This document shows positions 51,055 through 60,859 of a stretch of DNA of 64,000 bases, in pieces. The stretch covers positions 1-64,000 of the forward strand of contig NZ_JACTOJ010000004.1 in NCBI RefSeq assembly GCF_032335695.1, read 5' to 3'. The position numbers were made by a program, and so were the translations under genes. Each line of letters opens with the position of its first letter. Within the stretch, counting starts at the first letter, position 1. The notes beneath the pieces are model-generated. The model saw only the letters and a program-made list of their open reading frames with translations. It made no database searches and was not told where the DNA came from. Source of the DNA: JACTOJ01 sp032335695. Lineage in GTDB: Bacteria; Bacillota; Clostridia; Clostridiales; Clostridiaceae.

Positions 51055-51357
51055 TTATTTCCTAATTCCTATAAGTTTCTCCCATATCTCTTTCAATATC
51101 TTACTTACAGAATTTATATCAGGACAAGTTATCTTTCCTTGGTGGCAAAGCATAGTTAATTGATTAATATTTGTACCTACTTTAGAAAGTTGATGAGTAA
51201 AATCGTTTATTCCATCAATAACCACAATATCTTTATTAAGTGCAGAAGCTATAACATAATTGCTAAATGTCATATTAGCTTTCTTAGCTTTCTTTTTTAT
51301 TTGCTCTATTTCATCTTCTGTCATTCTAATATTAGTTTGAACATTTCTTTTTCTCAT
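51055..51357 (-). CDS. mobC: MobC-like relaxosome accessory protein
   Basis: 100 residues. A ribbon-helix-helix-like start (NVQTNIRMTEDEIEQIKKKAKKANMTFSNYVIASAL, cited in part) is followed by the MobC domain with DFTHQLSKVGTNINQLTMLCHQGKI near 52-75. MobC binds next to the nick site and helps the relaxase open the strands. I chose the ATG at 51357 (AAGGGATGG upstream). The frame to 51417 runs through the candidate oriT. It is the first gene after oriT, as in many MOBP systems. Confidence 0.85.
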   Translation of the reverse strand: MRKRNVQTNIRMTEDEIEQIKKKAKKANMTFSNYVIASALNKDIVVIDGINDFTHQLSKVGTNINQLTMLCHQGKITCPDINSVSKILKEIWEKLIGIRK

Positions 51358-51379
51358 ACCATCCCTTCTTTCTAAGTGA

Positions 51380-51480
51380 CTTTCAAAGGGGCTTGGGGAT
51401 TTCCCCATTCTTAACAAGCTATTGGCTATACCAATAGGAAGCTTGCCCTCACCTCAAGCCTATGGCTTTCGTTCAGTTCT
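51380..51480. other. Candidate origin of transfer (oriT)
   Basis: The intergenic stretch just upstream of mobC holds three inverted repeats: TGGGGA-TT-TCCCCA (51394-51407), CTATTGG-CTATA-CCAATAG (51419-51437) and AAGCC-TAT-GGCTT (51456-51468). It is clearly richer in G+C than its surroundings. The bases GAAGCTTGCCCTC right after the middle hairpin are the likeliest nick region, since MOBP nick sites lie a few bases beyond a hairpin; the exact nick is not determinable here. Confidence 0.6.
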
Positions 51481-51500
51481 TTTGGATATTGAAAAAAGAA

Positions 51501-52478
51501 CTAAATTTCAATTTCCTCATAGTTTTCCTGCTTTACCTCATACATTACTTCATTTTCACTTATTTTTGTTACCTTTGAATCCTTAATTAAAGCTATTAAA
51601 TCTTCATTAAAATCCTTCCCTTTAGGGTTATGCCTTACAATTTCATAACTGTCTTTATATTTATTGAATATCTGATTACAGGCAAAATGCCCTGCCTCAT
51701 CGTTATCAAGGCAGAGCATTATTTTATTTATACCAGGATTTTCTTTTAAGTAATATTCAAGGGCTTTATCAGCAACACCTCCAAGAGAAATGCAGTGATT
51801 TTCAAAATTTTCTATATTGTGCTTCTTAATTAATGTAAGATAACTCATAAGATCAATAGGTGCTTCAAATATGCATACAGTATTATTCCTTCCAGTCTTA
51901 CAAAATGGGTAAGTTTTATCTGAGTTTTTCACATCACATCTAAAAGAATTACCTGTAGTATTAGTACTTCTTACACTTGCATATTTAGGATTGTCTTCCT
52001 TATCAAATCCTACAAATACGCAGCTACCATGTGTATTTTCATATAGCTTATGTTCATTTACAAAATCTTTTACAATTTCACTATCAATACCCCTTGAATT
52101 AATAAGATAGGCAAAGATATGTTTAAAAGTATTATTTTTTTCTGGAAGAATGAAATCTCCTTTTGCTTCTTCTTCAATAACTTCTGGTGGCTTATATTTT
52201 ACAATCTCATCTGTTTTTCCTATTAGAGTTTTTACTGCATCTACCCAAGATTTATTTTCCAATTCCATTACAAATTGAATAGCTCCTCCACCTTTATTCT
52301 GAGAAAACCAATTCCATTTATGACCATTACTATGAATATATAAACCTCCATAACCATCTATTTTAAAGGAACGAGAAGTAACTTGCTTTACTGGATATCC
52401 TGAACTTAAGGCATAGCTTATTATATTTGTGTTGTCAGCTTTATATATTTCTTCATCAGTAAATTTTAGCTTTTCCAT
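51501..52478 (-). CDS. DUF3991/Toprim primase-like protein
   Basis: 325 residues. An N-terminal CHC2-like DUF3991 domain (HSNGHKWNWFSQNKGGGAIQFV near residue 50-72, without the Cys ligands) precedes a Toprim domain with the acidic residues in IFEAPIDLMSYL (Glu, near 212) and CLDNDEAG (Asp-x-Asp, near 258). It resembles the DnaG family and likely primes the second strand or assists replication of the transferred DNA. It lies just upstream of oriT in the direction of transcription, 20 bases after the RadC-like gene. Confidence 0.82.
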   Translation of the reverse strand: MEKLKFTDEEIYKADNTNIISYALSSGYPVKQVTSRSFKIDGYGGLYIHSNGHKWNWFSQNKGGGAIQFVMELENKSWVDAVKTLIGKTDEIVKYKPPEVIEEEAKGDFILPEKNNTFKHIFAYLINSRGIDSEIVKDFVNEHKLYENTHGSCVFVGFDKEDNPKYASVRSTNTTGNSFRCDVKNSDKTYPFCKTGRNNTVCIFEAPIDLMSYLTLIKKHNIENFENHCISLGGVADKALEYYLKENPGINKIMLCLDNDEAGHFACNQIFNKYKDSYEIVRHNPKGKDFNEDLIALIKDSKVTKISENEVMYEVKQENYEEIEI

Positions 52479-52498
52479 TAGCTTCTACCTCCCAAAAT

Positions 52499-53215
52499 TT
52501 AAAGCTCCAATTCCTCATCTAGTTCAGAATTGAAGCTTTGATTTTCTTTTAATAAATTTTTATCTTCTATTTTTATGGGTTCATAGCTAGCTAATCCATC
52601 TACTGCTTGTGACATATAACCTTTTTCAGCCATTGAACAATGATTTATCCCTGCAACTATTATATGATCTAATATTTTGATTTCTAATGGATTAAAAATA
52701 TTAACTAACTTCTGTGTTAAAGCTTTGTCATCATTTGATGGAAAATTAGAACCTCCAGGATGATTGTGAGCTAGAAGCATGGCTCTGCAATCGCAAGCTA
52801 AAGCTTCTTTTAAGATTTCTCTTGGATAAACCACTGCCTGAGATACATTCCCTTCCGACATAGTTTTTGTTTGAATTATGTTATTTCCATTATCCAAAAA
52901 AGCTACCATAAACTTTTCCCTATCCTTTACACCACTTAACAATGGAACAAAATACTCTGCTGCCTCCTTTGGTGTAGAAAATTTAATTTTACTTTCATTT
53001 TCATGGGCTTTCAACAAATTATACGATGCTATAAATTCTTTTAGCATTGATATTTTTTCTAGCTGCTTATCATTTGGTTCAATAACCTTTGGATGCTCTA
53101 AAATATTAAATGGATTGTTTTCTTTTGCATATTCTTCTATTTTCTTTATAGAAACTCCTGTTAAATTATTTAAACCTTTTAAAAAGCTATAAGTATAGGG
53201 CTTATTCTTCTCCAT
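52499..53215 (-). CDS. RadC-type JAB-domain protein
   Basis: 238 residues. The C-terminal half carries the JAMM/MPN+ metalloprotease-like site: the Glu region, HNHPGGSNFPSNDD near residue 150 and the following Asp/Ser, ending with ILDHIIVAG near 180. The N-terminal half (1-95) is a helical domain seen in element-borne homologues. RadC-like proteins are common in mobile elements; some suppress restriction or help establish plasmids, but the biochemical role is unsettled. It overlaps the next upstream gene by one base. Confidence 0.78.
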   Translation of the reverse strand: MEKNKPYTYSFLKGLNNLTGVSIKKIEEYAKENNPFNILEHPKVIEPNDKQLEKISMLKEFIASYNLLKAHENESKIKFSTPKEAAEYFVPLLSGVKDREKFMVAFLDNGNNIIQTKTMSEGNVSQAVVYPREILKEALACDCRAMLLAHNHPGGSNFPSNDDKALTQKLVNIFNPLEIKILDHIIVAGINHCSMAEKGYMSQAVDGLASYEPIKIEDKNLLKENQSFNSELDEELEL

Positions 53216-53466
53216 TAGATTACACCTCCAATACTTTCATCAAAAGCTTTATCATTTAAAGTTTCTAATACCATCTGCAATCCTTCAAGCTTTTCATATA
53301 CCTCATAAGGAAGCTCCATATTTTCGTAATCCTTAAAGAAATTATCTACTCCATGTTTTTCAATATATTCCGTTATCATTTCTTCCGTATCTGCATCCAG
53401 CTCTAAAAGCTGTGCCATTAAGGAACATAAATATTTATAACTTTCTCTATTAATTTCCTTATTCAC
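53215..53466 (-). CDS. Small acidic helical protein
   Basis: 83 residues, acidic, predicted helical, with no signal or membrane segment and no recognised family. It lies 24 bases after the giant helicase gene and touches the RadC-like gene by one base, so it is surely translated with them. Possible roles are as a cofactor of the helicase or as an anti-restriction mimic of DNA charge; both are speculation. Confidence 0.6.
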   Translation of the reverse strand: MNKEINRESYKYLCSLMAQLLELDADTEEMITEYIEKHGVDNFFKDYENMELPYEVYEKLEGLQMVLETLNDKAFDESIGGVI

Positions 53467-53490
53467 TTACCTCACCTCTATTACATTTCT

Positions 53491-56400
53491 CTAAATTACC
53501 ATTTCATCACAATTTTCATCATTAACTACTTCCATATCTTCCGCTGCATTATTTAAAGCATCCTCATCTAAAATAACTTCAGCATCCTTTTTGTTTAAAT
53601 CAAGAAGAGAGTTAAGTTCAAATTGTCTTGACAGCTTTTCTTTTAAAGCTTCTTCATAAGGAAAAGGCTTATCATATCCTATTTTTGACTGCTCCAGATT
53701 TCTTTTGCATTCCTCAATTTTTTCTTCTATGCCTTCCATCTTTCCTTCAAGATTACTTAACATATTCTCAATTCTTAGCATATTCCCATGAGCACTATCT
53801 CCAAGCTCTACAATGTATTTTAAATTACCATGGATTAAGAGTTCATACTTTTCAAAGAATAAATTTTTCCTTAGTTTTAAATCAAAGCTTTTATAGCTTC
53901 CTACATGAAGCTCTTCACCTTTTGGTATCTTCTCATAAAGACTTTGAAGCATTGTTCCTGCCTTTTCTCTTTCATCAAATAACTTGCCATTTATAGTTAT
54001 TAAAAAATCCTTAGCATCTTCCATATTTCTTTTATCAATATCCTTGATGATACATTCAAGCTGACTTTCAGCTTCAGTAATAAGTTTTGGATACTTAAAA
54101 GTGAAATTATCCTGCATGTTATATTTTTGACTATCATAAGCAGCTTTTAAAACTCTAAGCCTTGATACCTCGTTATCAACGTCCATCTTTTCTTTTATTA
54201 ATGGATTTCCTGTAGCTAAAGCTTTAACTTCTGCATAGGATAGTACTGTTTCATCTACATCTTCACAGTTTCTTGCAACAGATTTTGAAGTCATTATCTG
54301 GGATATAAACTTTTGCTTTTGCTCTACAATCTGCCACAAATAGCTGTCAAAAGTATCTTTAGTAACATACCTATAAATATTTACCTCAGGGTTTATATTT
54401 CCTTGCCTTATAATTCTTCCTTCACGCTGTTCGATATCGCTTGGCCTATATGGACAATCTAAATGATGAAGTGCAATTAACCTATCTTGAATATTTGTAC
54501 CAGTTCCCATTTTAGGTGTACTTCCTATAATTATTCTTTTATTGCCTGATCTCATATCTGAAAATAATTCTTCCCGTTGTATTTCATTTTTAGCATCGTG
54601 TATAAAGCATATTTCTTTTTCAGCAATTCCTTTATTTATTAGTTCTGCTTTAATTGAATCATAAATAGAAAAACGCCCATCTGAATTAGGCGTTCCAACA
54701 TCACAAAATACTATTTGAGTTCCTTTTACACTTTCTGATTTTTTATATTCTTCATAAATATTTTCAATACATCTATTAACCTTTGAGTTAAGCTCATTTA
54801 TTGCTTCCTTATTAATAAGCCTTGGATCTGTACCTAATAATCTTGCTTCATTAGTTATCTTAAGCATATTATCTACAGAAGGATCAACCATGCCGTTTCT
54901 AATTCTTTCAGCTCTTTCGACATAGTTTCCCATTTCATGTTTTATAAACTCACTTGGCTCTGAAGCTACTAAAATATACTTATCATCTTTAAGTTTTGGC
55001 ACTGGAAGCTTTAACATATCTGAGGTTTGAACATCTGCTATATTTTTAAATAAGGTCATAAGCTCTGGAAGGTTTGTAAACTTTGAAAACCTACTTCTAA
55101 ACCTATAGCCCGTACCTTCTGGAGCAAGTTCTAGTGATGAAACTACTTCACCAAAACTTGCTGCCCAAGCATCAAAATGCTGTATACCTCGCTTTTCAAG
55201 TTCATGATTTTGAAGATACCTTTGCATTACATACATTTCTACCATCGAGTTTGAAAGAGGAGTTCCTGTAGCAAATATTACTCCCCTGCCTTCATTTATC
55301 TCATGAATATACTGACATTTCATAAGCATATCACTGGCTTTTTTAGCTCTTGTATTTGATATCCCAGCCACATTTCTCATTTTAGAAAATGTGGCGCAAT
55401 TCTTATAGTAATGCGCTTCATCTACAAACATAGTATCAATGCCAAGCTCTTCAAAGTTTATAACATCATCCTTCCTTGATTCATCTAGAAGTCTTTTAAG
55501 TTCACTTTCTAAACTCTTTTTAAACTTCTCCATCTGCTTTATTGACCAGTTTTCTCCTCGCTCTCTTTTAGTAGCTTCTATTGCATAGGTCATTTGTTCA
55601 ATTTGATAATTTAACATTCTTTCTTGTCTTTCCTTTGAAATTGGTATTTTTTCATACTGAGTATGCCCTATAATTATTGCATCATAAGCCCCTGTAGCAA
55701 TTCTACTTACAAATCTTCTTCTATTTTGTTTTTCAAAATCTTTCTTTGTAGTAACTAAAATATTAGCTGAAGGATATAATCTTAAAAATTCTGCCCCCAT
55801 CTGCTCTGTTAAGTGATTAGGAACTACATATATGCTTTTCTTAGAAAGTCCTAATCTTTTGAGTTCCATACCGCTTGCTATCATTTCAAAACTTTTCCCT
55901 GCGCCAACACAATGCGCAAGAAGTGTACTTCCACCATATAAAATTCTAGCTATAGCATTTACTTGGTGCTGCCTAAGGTTAATATCTGGATTCATGCCTG
56001 GAAAAGTTAAATGAGAGCCATCATACTCTCTAAGCCTTATGTTATTAAAATTTTCATTATAAAAATCCACATATTTCTTTCTTCTGTCAGGATCTCTAAA
56101 TATCCAGTTCTTAAATACTTCCTTAATCTGATTTTGCTTTTCTCTTGCCAACATAGTTTCCTTTTGATTAATTACATACCTTACAGTATCGCCTTCTTCT
56201 ATTCTGTCTTTTACAGTAACAGTTCTAAGGTTCAATGTTTCCTCAATAATATAATATGCATTAAGTCTTTTAGTCCCAAAGGTTTCTGTTGCTGCTACAG
56301 AATAGCCATCTAATCCTTTGTTTTCAATTACCCAAGATGCATTGAAATTATTATAATGAGCTTTTATTTCATTGCTGCTATAACGAGAACCTGAGTTTTG

Positions 56401-59400
56401 TGCATACTTTGGAGTGCCTAAGGTTTCATAAATAAATTTTTCTATATCACCTTCTTCAATCCATGTTGTTCCAAGCCTTATATCAATTTCACTAGCTTCT
56501 AAATTTATTGGCTGAACTTTTTCTAAGGCTTCTACATTTTGTGTAAAAAGCTCTGGATTAGTTTCAGCATAAAGTTTTGCCAATTTTAATTTCTGCCTTA
56601 CATTGCCGCTTAAATATTCATCTTGAGTTTCAAAGCCTTGAATTAAATCATCTTTGTTATATTTTTCAGGATTTAAAAATATTAAACCTTTAAGTTCATT
56701 TATAATATTTTCTCTTGTACTATCATAAATTTCTAACATTAGATACAAATCTACTGTTCCTTTTTCATTTAAACTTACTGTAAGAGCTTCAATGGCTGTA
56801 TCTACTTCTGTTATCTTTTCAAGAGGACGTATAGTTTGTTTAGTGAACATATCGGCTTTAGTGACATTTTTGTTTTCATCTACTACCTCAAGTGAACATA
56901 ATAAGGGATAATCATTGTCATCTCTAAAAGCTGTATTATTGGTTCTTGCCGTTATATATCCATGATTTTTAACAAAAGTATCATACCTTTTATTCAATAT
57001 TTCTTGCTTTTCTTTTAACTCTTCCTTTGTACAGCCATTTGTTTGAATGTCTATTATCTCTCTAGTAATTCCCCTTATAGCATGAAGTCCCTTTATTCTT
57101 TCTAAAGTCTTTCCTGAGGCTTCAATTTTTCTCATTACTGCATTTTCTCTATAATATAACTGATTCTCTATAAAGGTGTAAGTATAGTTTCTAACATTGG
57201 GATCAGCAGGAATAAAGTCTTCTGTAGCAGCTTCTTCCCTTTCAAAGCTTGATATATTTGCTTCTAAATTTTGAACTGCTTTATTTAAAGCTTCTTTTAA
57301 ATCAAAATTTTCATCATCATTAACTAACGCTGTATATTTACTGCCTTCACCAAACATTCTCTGGTCAAAAACCATTTTTCCAAGAAGCATTTCTGGATTA
57401 TCAAGAAAGTATTCATTTATAGGCGCTCCATCTTCTGTTTTTGCTACATGAAGCCAATTTTCTTCTGTAACCTGTACCCTTTCTCTCTTTTGAAGAAATA
57501 TAATATCTGCAGTAACATCTGTATTGGCATTTGATTTAAAAGCAGTATTGGGAAGTCTTATCGCTCCAATTAATTCTGCTCTTTCTGCAATGTACTTTCT
57601 TACACTGTTGTTTTCTTTATCCATAGTACCTTTAGATGTTATGAAAGCAATAATTCCGCCTGGTCTTACTTTGTCTAAAGTTTTTGCGAAAAAGTAATCG
57701 TGTATTAAAAAATTATGTTTATCATATTTAGGATCATGCAGCTTATAATCTCCAAAGGGAACATTTCCTATGGCAACATCAAAGAAATTATCTGGATAGT
57801 TATTTTCTTCAAAGCCTTGTATTTTAATATCTGCCTTTTGATAGAGCTGCTTTGCTATTCTTCCTGAAATATCATCAAGTTCTACTCCATATAATTTTGA
57901 ATCTTTCATGCTTTCTGGAATTGTTGAAAAGAAATTTCCAACTCCCATGGAAGGTTCTAAAATATTTCCTGTTTTAAATCCAAAACTTTCAAGTGCTTTA
58001 TATATCCCTTCAATTACAGTAGGTGAAGTATAGTGAGCATTAGGTGTTGAGGCTCTAGCAGATACATATTCTTCTGGAGATAAAAGATTCTTTAATTCTG
58101 TATACTCTCTATTCCATCCTGTACTATTAATATCAAATGCCTGAGCTATCCCTCCCCATCCTACATATTTTGCGAGTATTTTCTGTTCCTCAGGTGTTGC
58201 TAATCTATTTTCTTCTTCAATAACCTTTAAAGTTTTAATAGCTTCTATGTTATTTCTAAATTTAGTTTTAACGCCACCCACACCAATTTCATCTTCTGGA
58301 CTATAGCGGTAGTTTAATTTTTCAATATTCTCTTTTGAAGCTGATTTTTCTTTAGTTTCAACTTTTCCATTGACTTCATTGCCCATTAAGGAATTTATTT
58401 TATTTACAGCAGCACTAATATCCATATCATTAAGGCTAATATTCTTAATCACACTATTAATTGCATTTTGAATATTTTCTAACTGACTTCCTATGCTTAC
58501 TTCTTCTAATGTTATTTGGCTTGTAATAAAATTTGATATATTCTGCAAGGTCTTTGAGTAAAGCTGCTTTTCTAAAGGTTCATCAAATTTTAAGCTTTTA
58601 TAATAATCAGTATTTAACTCTTTAAGTTTATAAATAGCCTGTTCTTGAATTTTATCTTGGACATCATCAGTATTAACAACTTCTGTTTTTTTATTTTCAT
58701 GCATTAAAAAAGAGCCACTTTGCTGTGACTCAAAAATATCAATTTGCTTTATCTCATTTTGTATACTATCTCGTGAAGAACTATCTCCTCTGCTGTTTCC
58801 TTTATTTTCTTCCTGTGCTTGAAGCTCTCCATTGTGTTTTCTGGATTTATTATCGGATCTGTCTTTAGCATTTGCTCCATTAATACTTCCAGCCTCTGAT
58901 ATGCCTCCTCGTTTACTTGATGCATTTTCTCCATCAATTCCCCTTTGGCTAGAAGTAAGCTGTATCTGTTCTGATGATTGTTCTTTAGATAATTTAGTGC
59001 CATCTGTCCGTACTTCCCTAGTGGCTTCTGATCTGCTTCCTTGTTCCTGAATATTTGTATCTCTGGATAAAATATACCGTCCATTTCCTTGTAGCTTAAG
59101 TTCAGGTTCTCTTTCATAATTTTTTTCGCTCCTTTGCTCTCTTATAATTTTATATATTTCATTTTCAAATTCTCTAAGAATCTCTTGAGATATATTACAC
59201 ACTGAATTTCCAAGCCTAAATGTTAATGGCAGCGTATTAAAATGTTTTATTACCATAAAAGTATTTTCATTATCAAAGCTTGAAGTATTTATTCCACATC
59301 TCTTTGTTACCATATAATTTACACTTTCCATGATGGTCTGAATAAAATAACTTATGAAGCCTTCTTTGGGTAAATCTTTAAGCCAAGTTTCTTCAATATC

Positions 59401-59877
59401 TTCTTCATAACCATCAATAATACTGTCGAATTCTTCATTGATTTTAATATCTGTAACTTTTGATATTAAATCTTCTATAGAATTACTTTTTAAATTATAC
59501 TTTTCATTTATACTTTTTAAAAGCTTTGCGTTTATAGTATCATTAAGCCTCCACAACTTAGGAACAGTATGTGGTTCTCCATTAGTGTCTTTGATATCAA
59601 ATAAGTATGTTAATTTGAGTGTTTGCATAGAGGTATCAAAAACTGCTATACTTCTTGTTCCTTTATTTACATATCTTCCGACTTTTCTGTTCCATATCTC
59701 CATTGTAGCAACCATTGAAGCATCTGGTCTTTGAGCATAAATCAAAACTGCATTATCGAAGTTATACTTATAAATTCTTGCTGAAAAATCCAAGAATTCT
59801 TTCCATTCTTTCTTGTTAGATGTTACTATGCTTGTAATCTTCTCATATACTTCTTTAACCTCTGTTATTCTACTCAT
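53491..59877 (-). CDS. Giant ArdC-like / methyltransferase-like / SNF2-helicase protein
   Basis: 2128 residues. Residues 1-110 are ArdC-N-like (FSARIYKYNFDNAVLIYAQRP, MEIWNRKVGRYVNKGTRSIAVFD, in parts). A low-complexity charged linker runs from about 255 to 380. A Rossmann N6-methyltransferase-like domain follows: LEPSMGVGNFFSTIP near 640 and NVPFGDYKL near 705, where Val replaces Pro of the NPPF motif. A SNF2-type helicase occupies 1290-1880: Walker A HCVGAGKSFEM near 1329, DEAH box FVDEAHYYKN near 1487, and the arginine-finger motif EGRIIRQGN near 1819. The last 250 residues are coiled coil. Such proteins are found in conjugative elements of Clostridia and Lachnospiraceae and are thought to protect or process incoming DNA. 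Confidence 0.85.
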   Translation of the reverse strand: MSRITEVKEVYEKITSIVTSNKKEWKEFLDFSARIYKYNFDNAVLIYAQRPDASMVATMEIWNRKVGRYVNKGTRSIAVFDTSMQTLKLTYLFDIKDTNGEPHTVPKLWRLNDTINAKLLKSINEKYNLKSNSIEDLISKVTDIKINEEFDSIIDGYEEDIEETWLKDLPKEGFISYFIQTIMESVNYMVTKRCGINTSSFDNENTFMVIKHFNTLPLTFRLGNSVCNISQEILREFENEIYKIIREQRSEKNYEREPELKLQGNGRYILSRDTNIQEQGSRSEATREVRTDGTKLSKEQSSEQIQLTSSQRGIDGENASSKRGGISEAGSINGANAKDRSDNKSRKHNGELQAQEENKGNSRGDSSSRDSIQNEIKQIDIFESQQSGSFLMHENKKTEVVNTDDVQDKIQEQAIYKLKELNTDYYKSLKFDEPLEKQLYSKTLQNISNFITSQITLEEVSIGSQLENIQNAINSVIKNISLNDMDISAAVNKINSLMGNEVNGKVETKEKSASKENIEKLNYRYSPEDEIGVGGVKTKFRNNIEAIKTLKVIEEENRLATPEEQKILAKYVGWGGIAQAFDINSTGWNREYTELKNLLSPEEYVSARASTPNAHYTSPTVIEGIYKALESFGFKTGNILEPSMGVGNFFSTIPESMKDSKLYGVELDDISGRIAKQLYQKADIKIQGFEENNYPDNFFDVAIGNVPFGDYKLHDPKYDKHNFLIHDYFFAKTLDKVRPGGIIAFITSKGTMDKENNSVRKYIAERAELIGAIRLPNTAFKSNANTDVTADIIFLQKRERVQVTEENWLHVAKTEDGAPINEYFLDNPEMLLGKMVFDQRMFGEGSKYTALVNDDENFDLKEALNKAVQNLEANISSFEREEAATEDFIPADPNVRNYTYTFIENQLYYRENAVMRKIEASGKTLERIKGLHAIRGITREIIDIQTNGCTKEELKEKQEILNKRYDTFVKNHGYITARTNNTAFRDDNDYPLLCSLEVVDENKNVTKADMFTKQTIRPLEKITEVDTAIEALTVSLNEKGTVDLYLMLEIYDSTRENIINELKGLIFLNPEKYNKDDLIQGFETQDEYLSGNVRQKLKLAKLYAETNPELFTQNVEALEKVQPINLEASEIDIRLGTTWIEEGDIEKFIYETLGTPKYAQNSGSRYSSNEIKAHYNNFNASWVIENKGLDGYSVAATETFGTKRLNAYYIIEETLNLRTVTVKDRIEEGDTVRYVINQKETMLAREKQNQIKEVFKNWIFRDPDRRKKYVDFYNENFNNIRLREYDGSHLTFPGMNPDINLRQHQVNAIARILYGGSTLLAHCVGAGKSFEMIASGMELKRLGLSKKSIYVVPNHLTEQMGAEFLRLYPSANILVTTKKDFEKQNRRRFVSRIATGAYDAIIIGHTQYEKIPISKERQERMLNYQIEQMTYAIEATKRERGENWSIKQMEKFKKSLESELKRLLDESRKDDVINFEELGIDTMFVDEAHYYKNCATFSKMRNVAGISNTRAKKASDMLMKCQYIHEINEGRGVIFATGTPLSNSMVEMYVMQRYLQNHELEKRGIQHFDAWAASFGEVVSSLELAPEGTGYRFRSRFSKFTNLPELMTLFKNIADVQTSDMLKLPVPKLKDDKYILVASEPSEFIKHEMGNYVERAERIRNGMVDPSVDNMLKITNEARLLGTDPRLINKEAINELNSKVNRCIENIYEEYKKSESVKGTQIVFCDVGTPNSDGRFSIYDSIKAELINKGIAEKEICFIHDAKNEIQREELFSDMRSGNKRIIIGSTPKMGTGTNIQDRLIALHHLDCPYRPSDIEQREGRIIRQGNINPEVNIYRYVTKDTFDSYLWQIVEQKQKFISQIMTSKSVARNCEDVDETVLSYAEVKALATGNPLIKEKMDVDNEVSRLRVLKAAYDSQKYNMQDNFTFKYPKLITEAESQLECIIKDIDKRNMEDAKDFLITINGKLFDEREKAGTMLQSLYEKIPKGEELHVGSYKSFDLKLRKNLFFEKYELLIHGNLKYIVELGDSAHGNMLRIENMLSNLEGKMEGIEEKIEECKRNLEQSKIGYDKPFPYEEALKEKLSRQFELNSLLDLNKKDAEVILDEDALNNAAEDMEVVNDENCDEMVI

Positions 59878-60859
59878 CTAATACCTCCTTCCCCTGACTA
59901 TCAAAATATAACTTTAGAGCTTTATCAATAATCTCTTCAATTTCTGGCTGCTTAACTTCTGGTTTGAAATATTTGCTTATTAGCTTAGGCTTCAATTTTA
60001 TAGTCGCAGGTTTGTTTAACTTTGCCTTTTTATTAATTTCTCCTGAAAGAATTGAATGAGCTGTTTCTTCATCAAGTTTATTTTTTTCTGAATAATCCCT
60101 TAAGACTTGTGATTTCTTCAAATCAATTTTAAATTTATTTTCAATAAGTATAGCTTCAATAATATTTTGTTCATCTTCTTTTAAATATGAAAGTTCAACA
60201 GCTGCAAAGAATGGTATTTCTTCTATATCAAGTCTATCTTTTAATTCTTTTATAAGGTGACAAATCCTTAAATATCTTGATACTGTTCTTCCTGATAAAT
60301 TAAAACTTCTTCCTGTTTCATCTGCACTTGTTAACTTCTCGCCTAATAGTCGAGAAGTTTCTTCAACCTTCATTTCATCAGCTTTTAGCATAGTTTCAAT
60401 TTCTTTTAAAAGGTCTGTTCTTTTGCCTTGAGATGTTAGTGCTTTATGATGTTCTGATAAAGCAGCAGCTCTTTCTGAAAACAGCATATCAGTAAAGGAC
60501 CTCTGCATAAGATTGGTTTCAGTTACTATAAGAATAGCTTCTTCATCGTCTATGTTTTCTTTTATAGATACAGGAACTTTGTTAAGTCCTGCAACCTTTG
60601 CAGCATTAACCCTATTATGTCCAGACAATATCTCATAACTGTCTCCCTTTTTTCTTACTATAACAGGCACAATTATTCCTAACTCTTTGATGCTTCTGAC
60701 CATATTATCAAATCTTTCACCCTCATATAATTTGAAAGGATGATTTAAAAAAGGTATCAGTCTATCAATTTCAACTTCTATAACGCCAGAATTAGTATCA
60801 CCTTTAACTTCACTGTCTCCAAACATATCATCTAAGCTCATCAACTTTCTCTCACTCAT
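59870..60859 (-). CDS. parB: ParB-family partition protein
   Basis: 329 residues. The ParB N-terminal CTPase domain shows IEVEIDRLIPFLNHPFKLYEGERFDNMVRSIKELGIIVPVIVRKK, cited in part, and the box GHNRVNAAK near residue 80, followed by ETNLMQRSF. A helix-turn-helix near 185-205 (NLSGRTVSRYLRICHL) binds the centromere-like site. The C-terminal part is Lys-rich. Start overlaps the parA stop codon by four bases, behind GGAGGTGG. With ParA it segregates the circular form of the element; parS was not found by eye. Confidence 0.88.
   Translation of the reverse strand: MSERKLMSLDDMFGDSEVKGDTNSGVIEVEIDRLIPFLNHPFKLYEGERFDNMVRSIKELGIIVPVIVRKKGDSYEILSGHNRVNAAKVAGLNKVPVSIKENIDDEEAILIVTETNLMQRSFTDMLFSERAAALSEHHKALTSQGKRTDLLKEIETMLKADEMKVEETSRLLGEKLTSADETGRSFNLSGRTVSRYLRICHLIKELKDRLDIEEIPFFAAVELSYLKEDEQNIIEAILIENKFKIDLKKSQVLRDYSEKNKLDEETAHSILSGEINKKAKLNKPATIKLKPKLISKYFKPEVKQPEIEEIIDKALKLYFDSQGKEVLDE

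Noticed and set aside
58749..59117. 122-residue open frame on the minus strand inside the giant helicase gene
   Set aside because: It overlaps the low-complexity linker of the large protein in another frame and has no ribosome-binding site.
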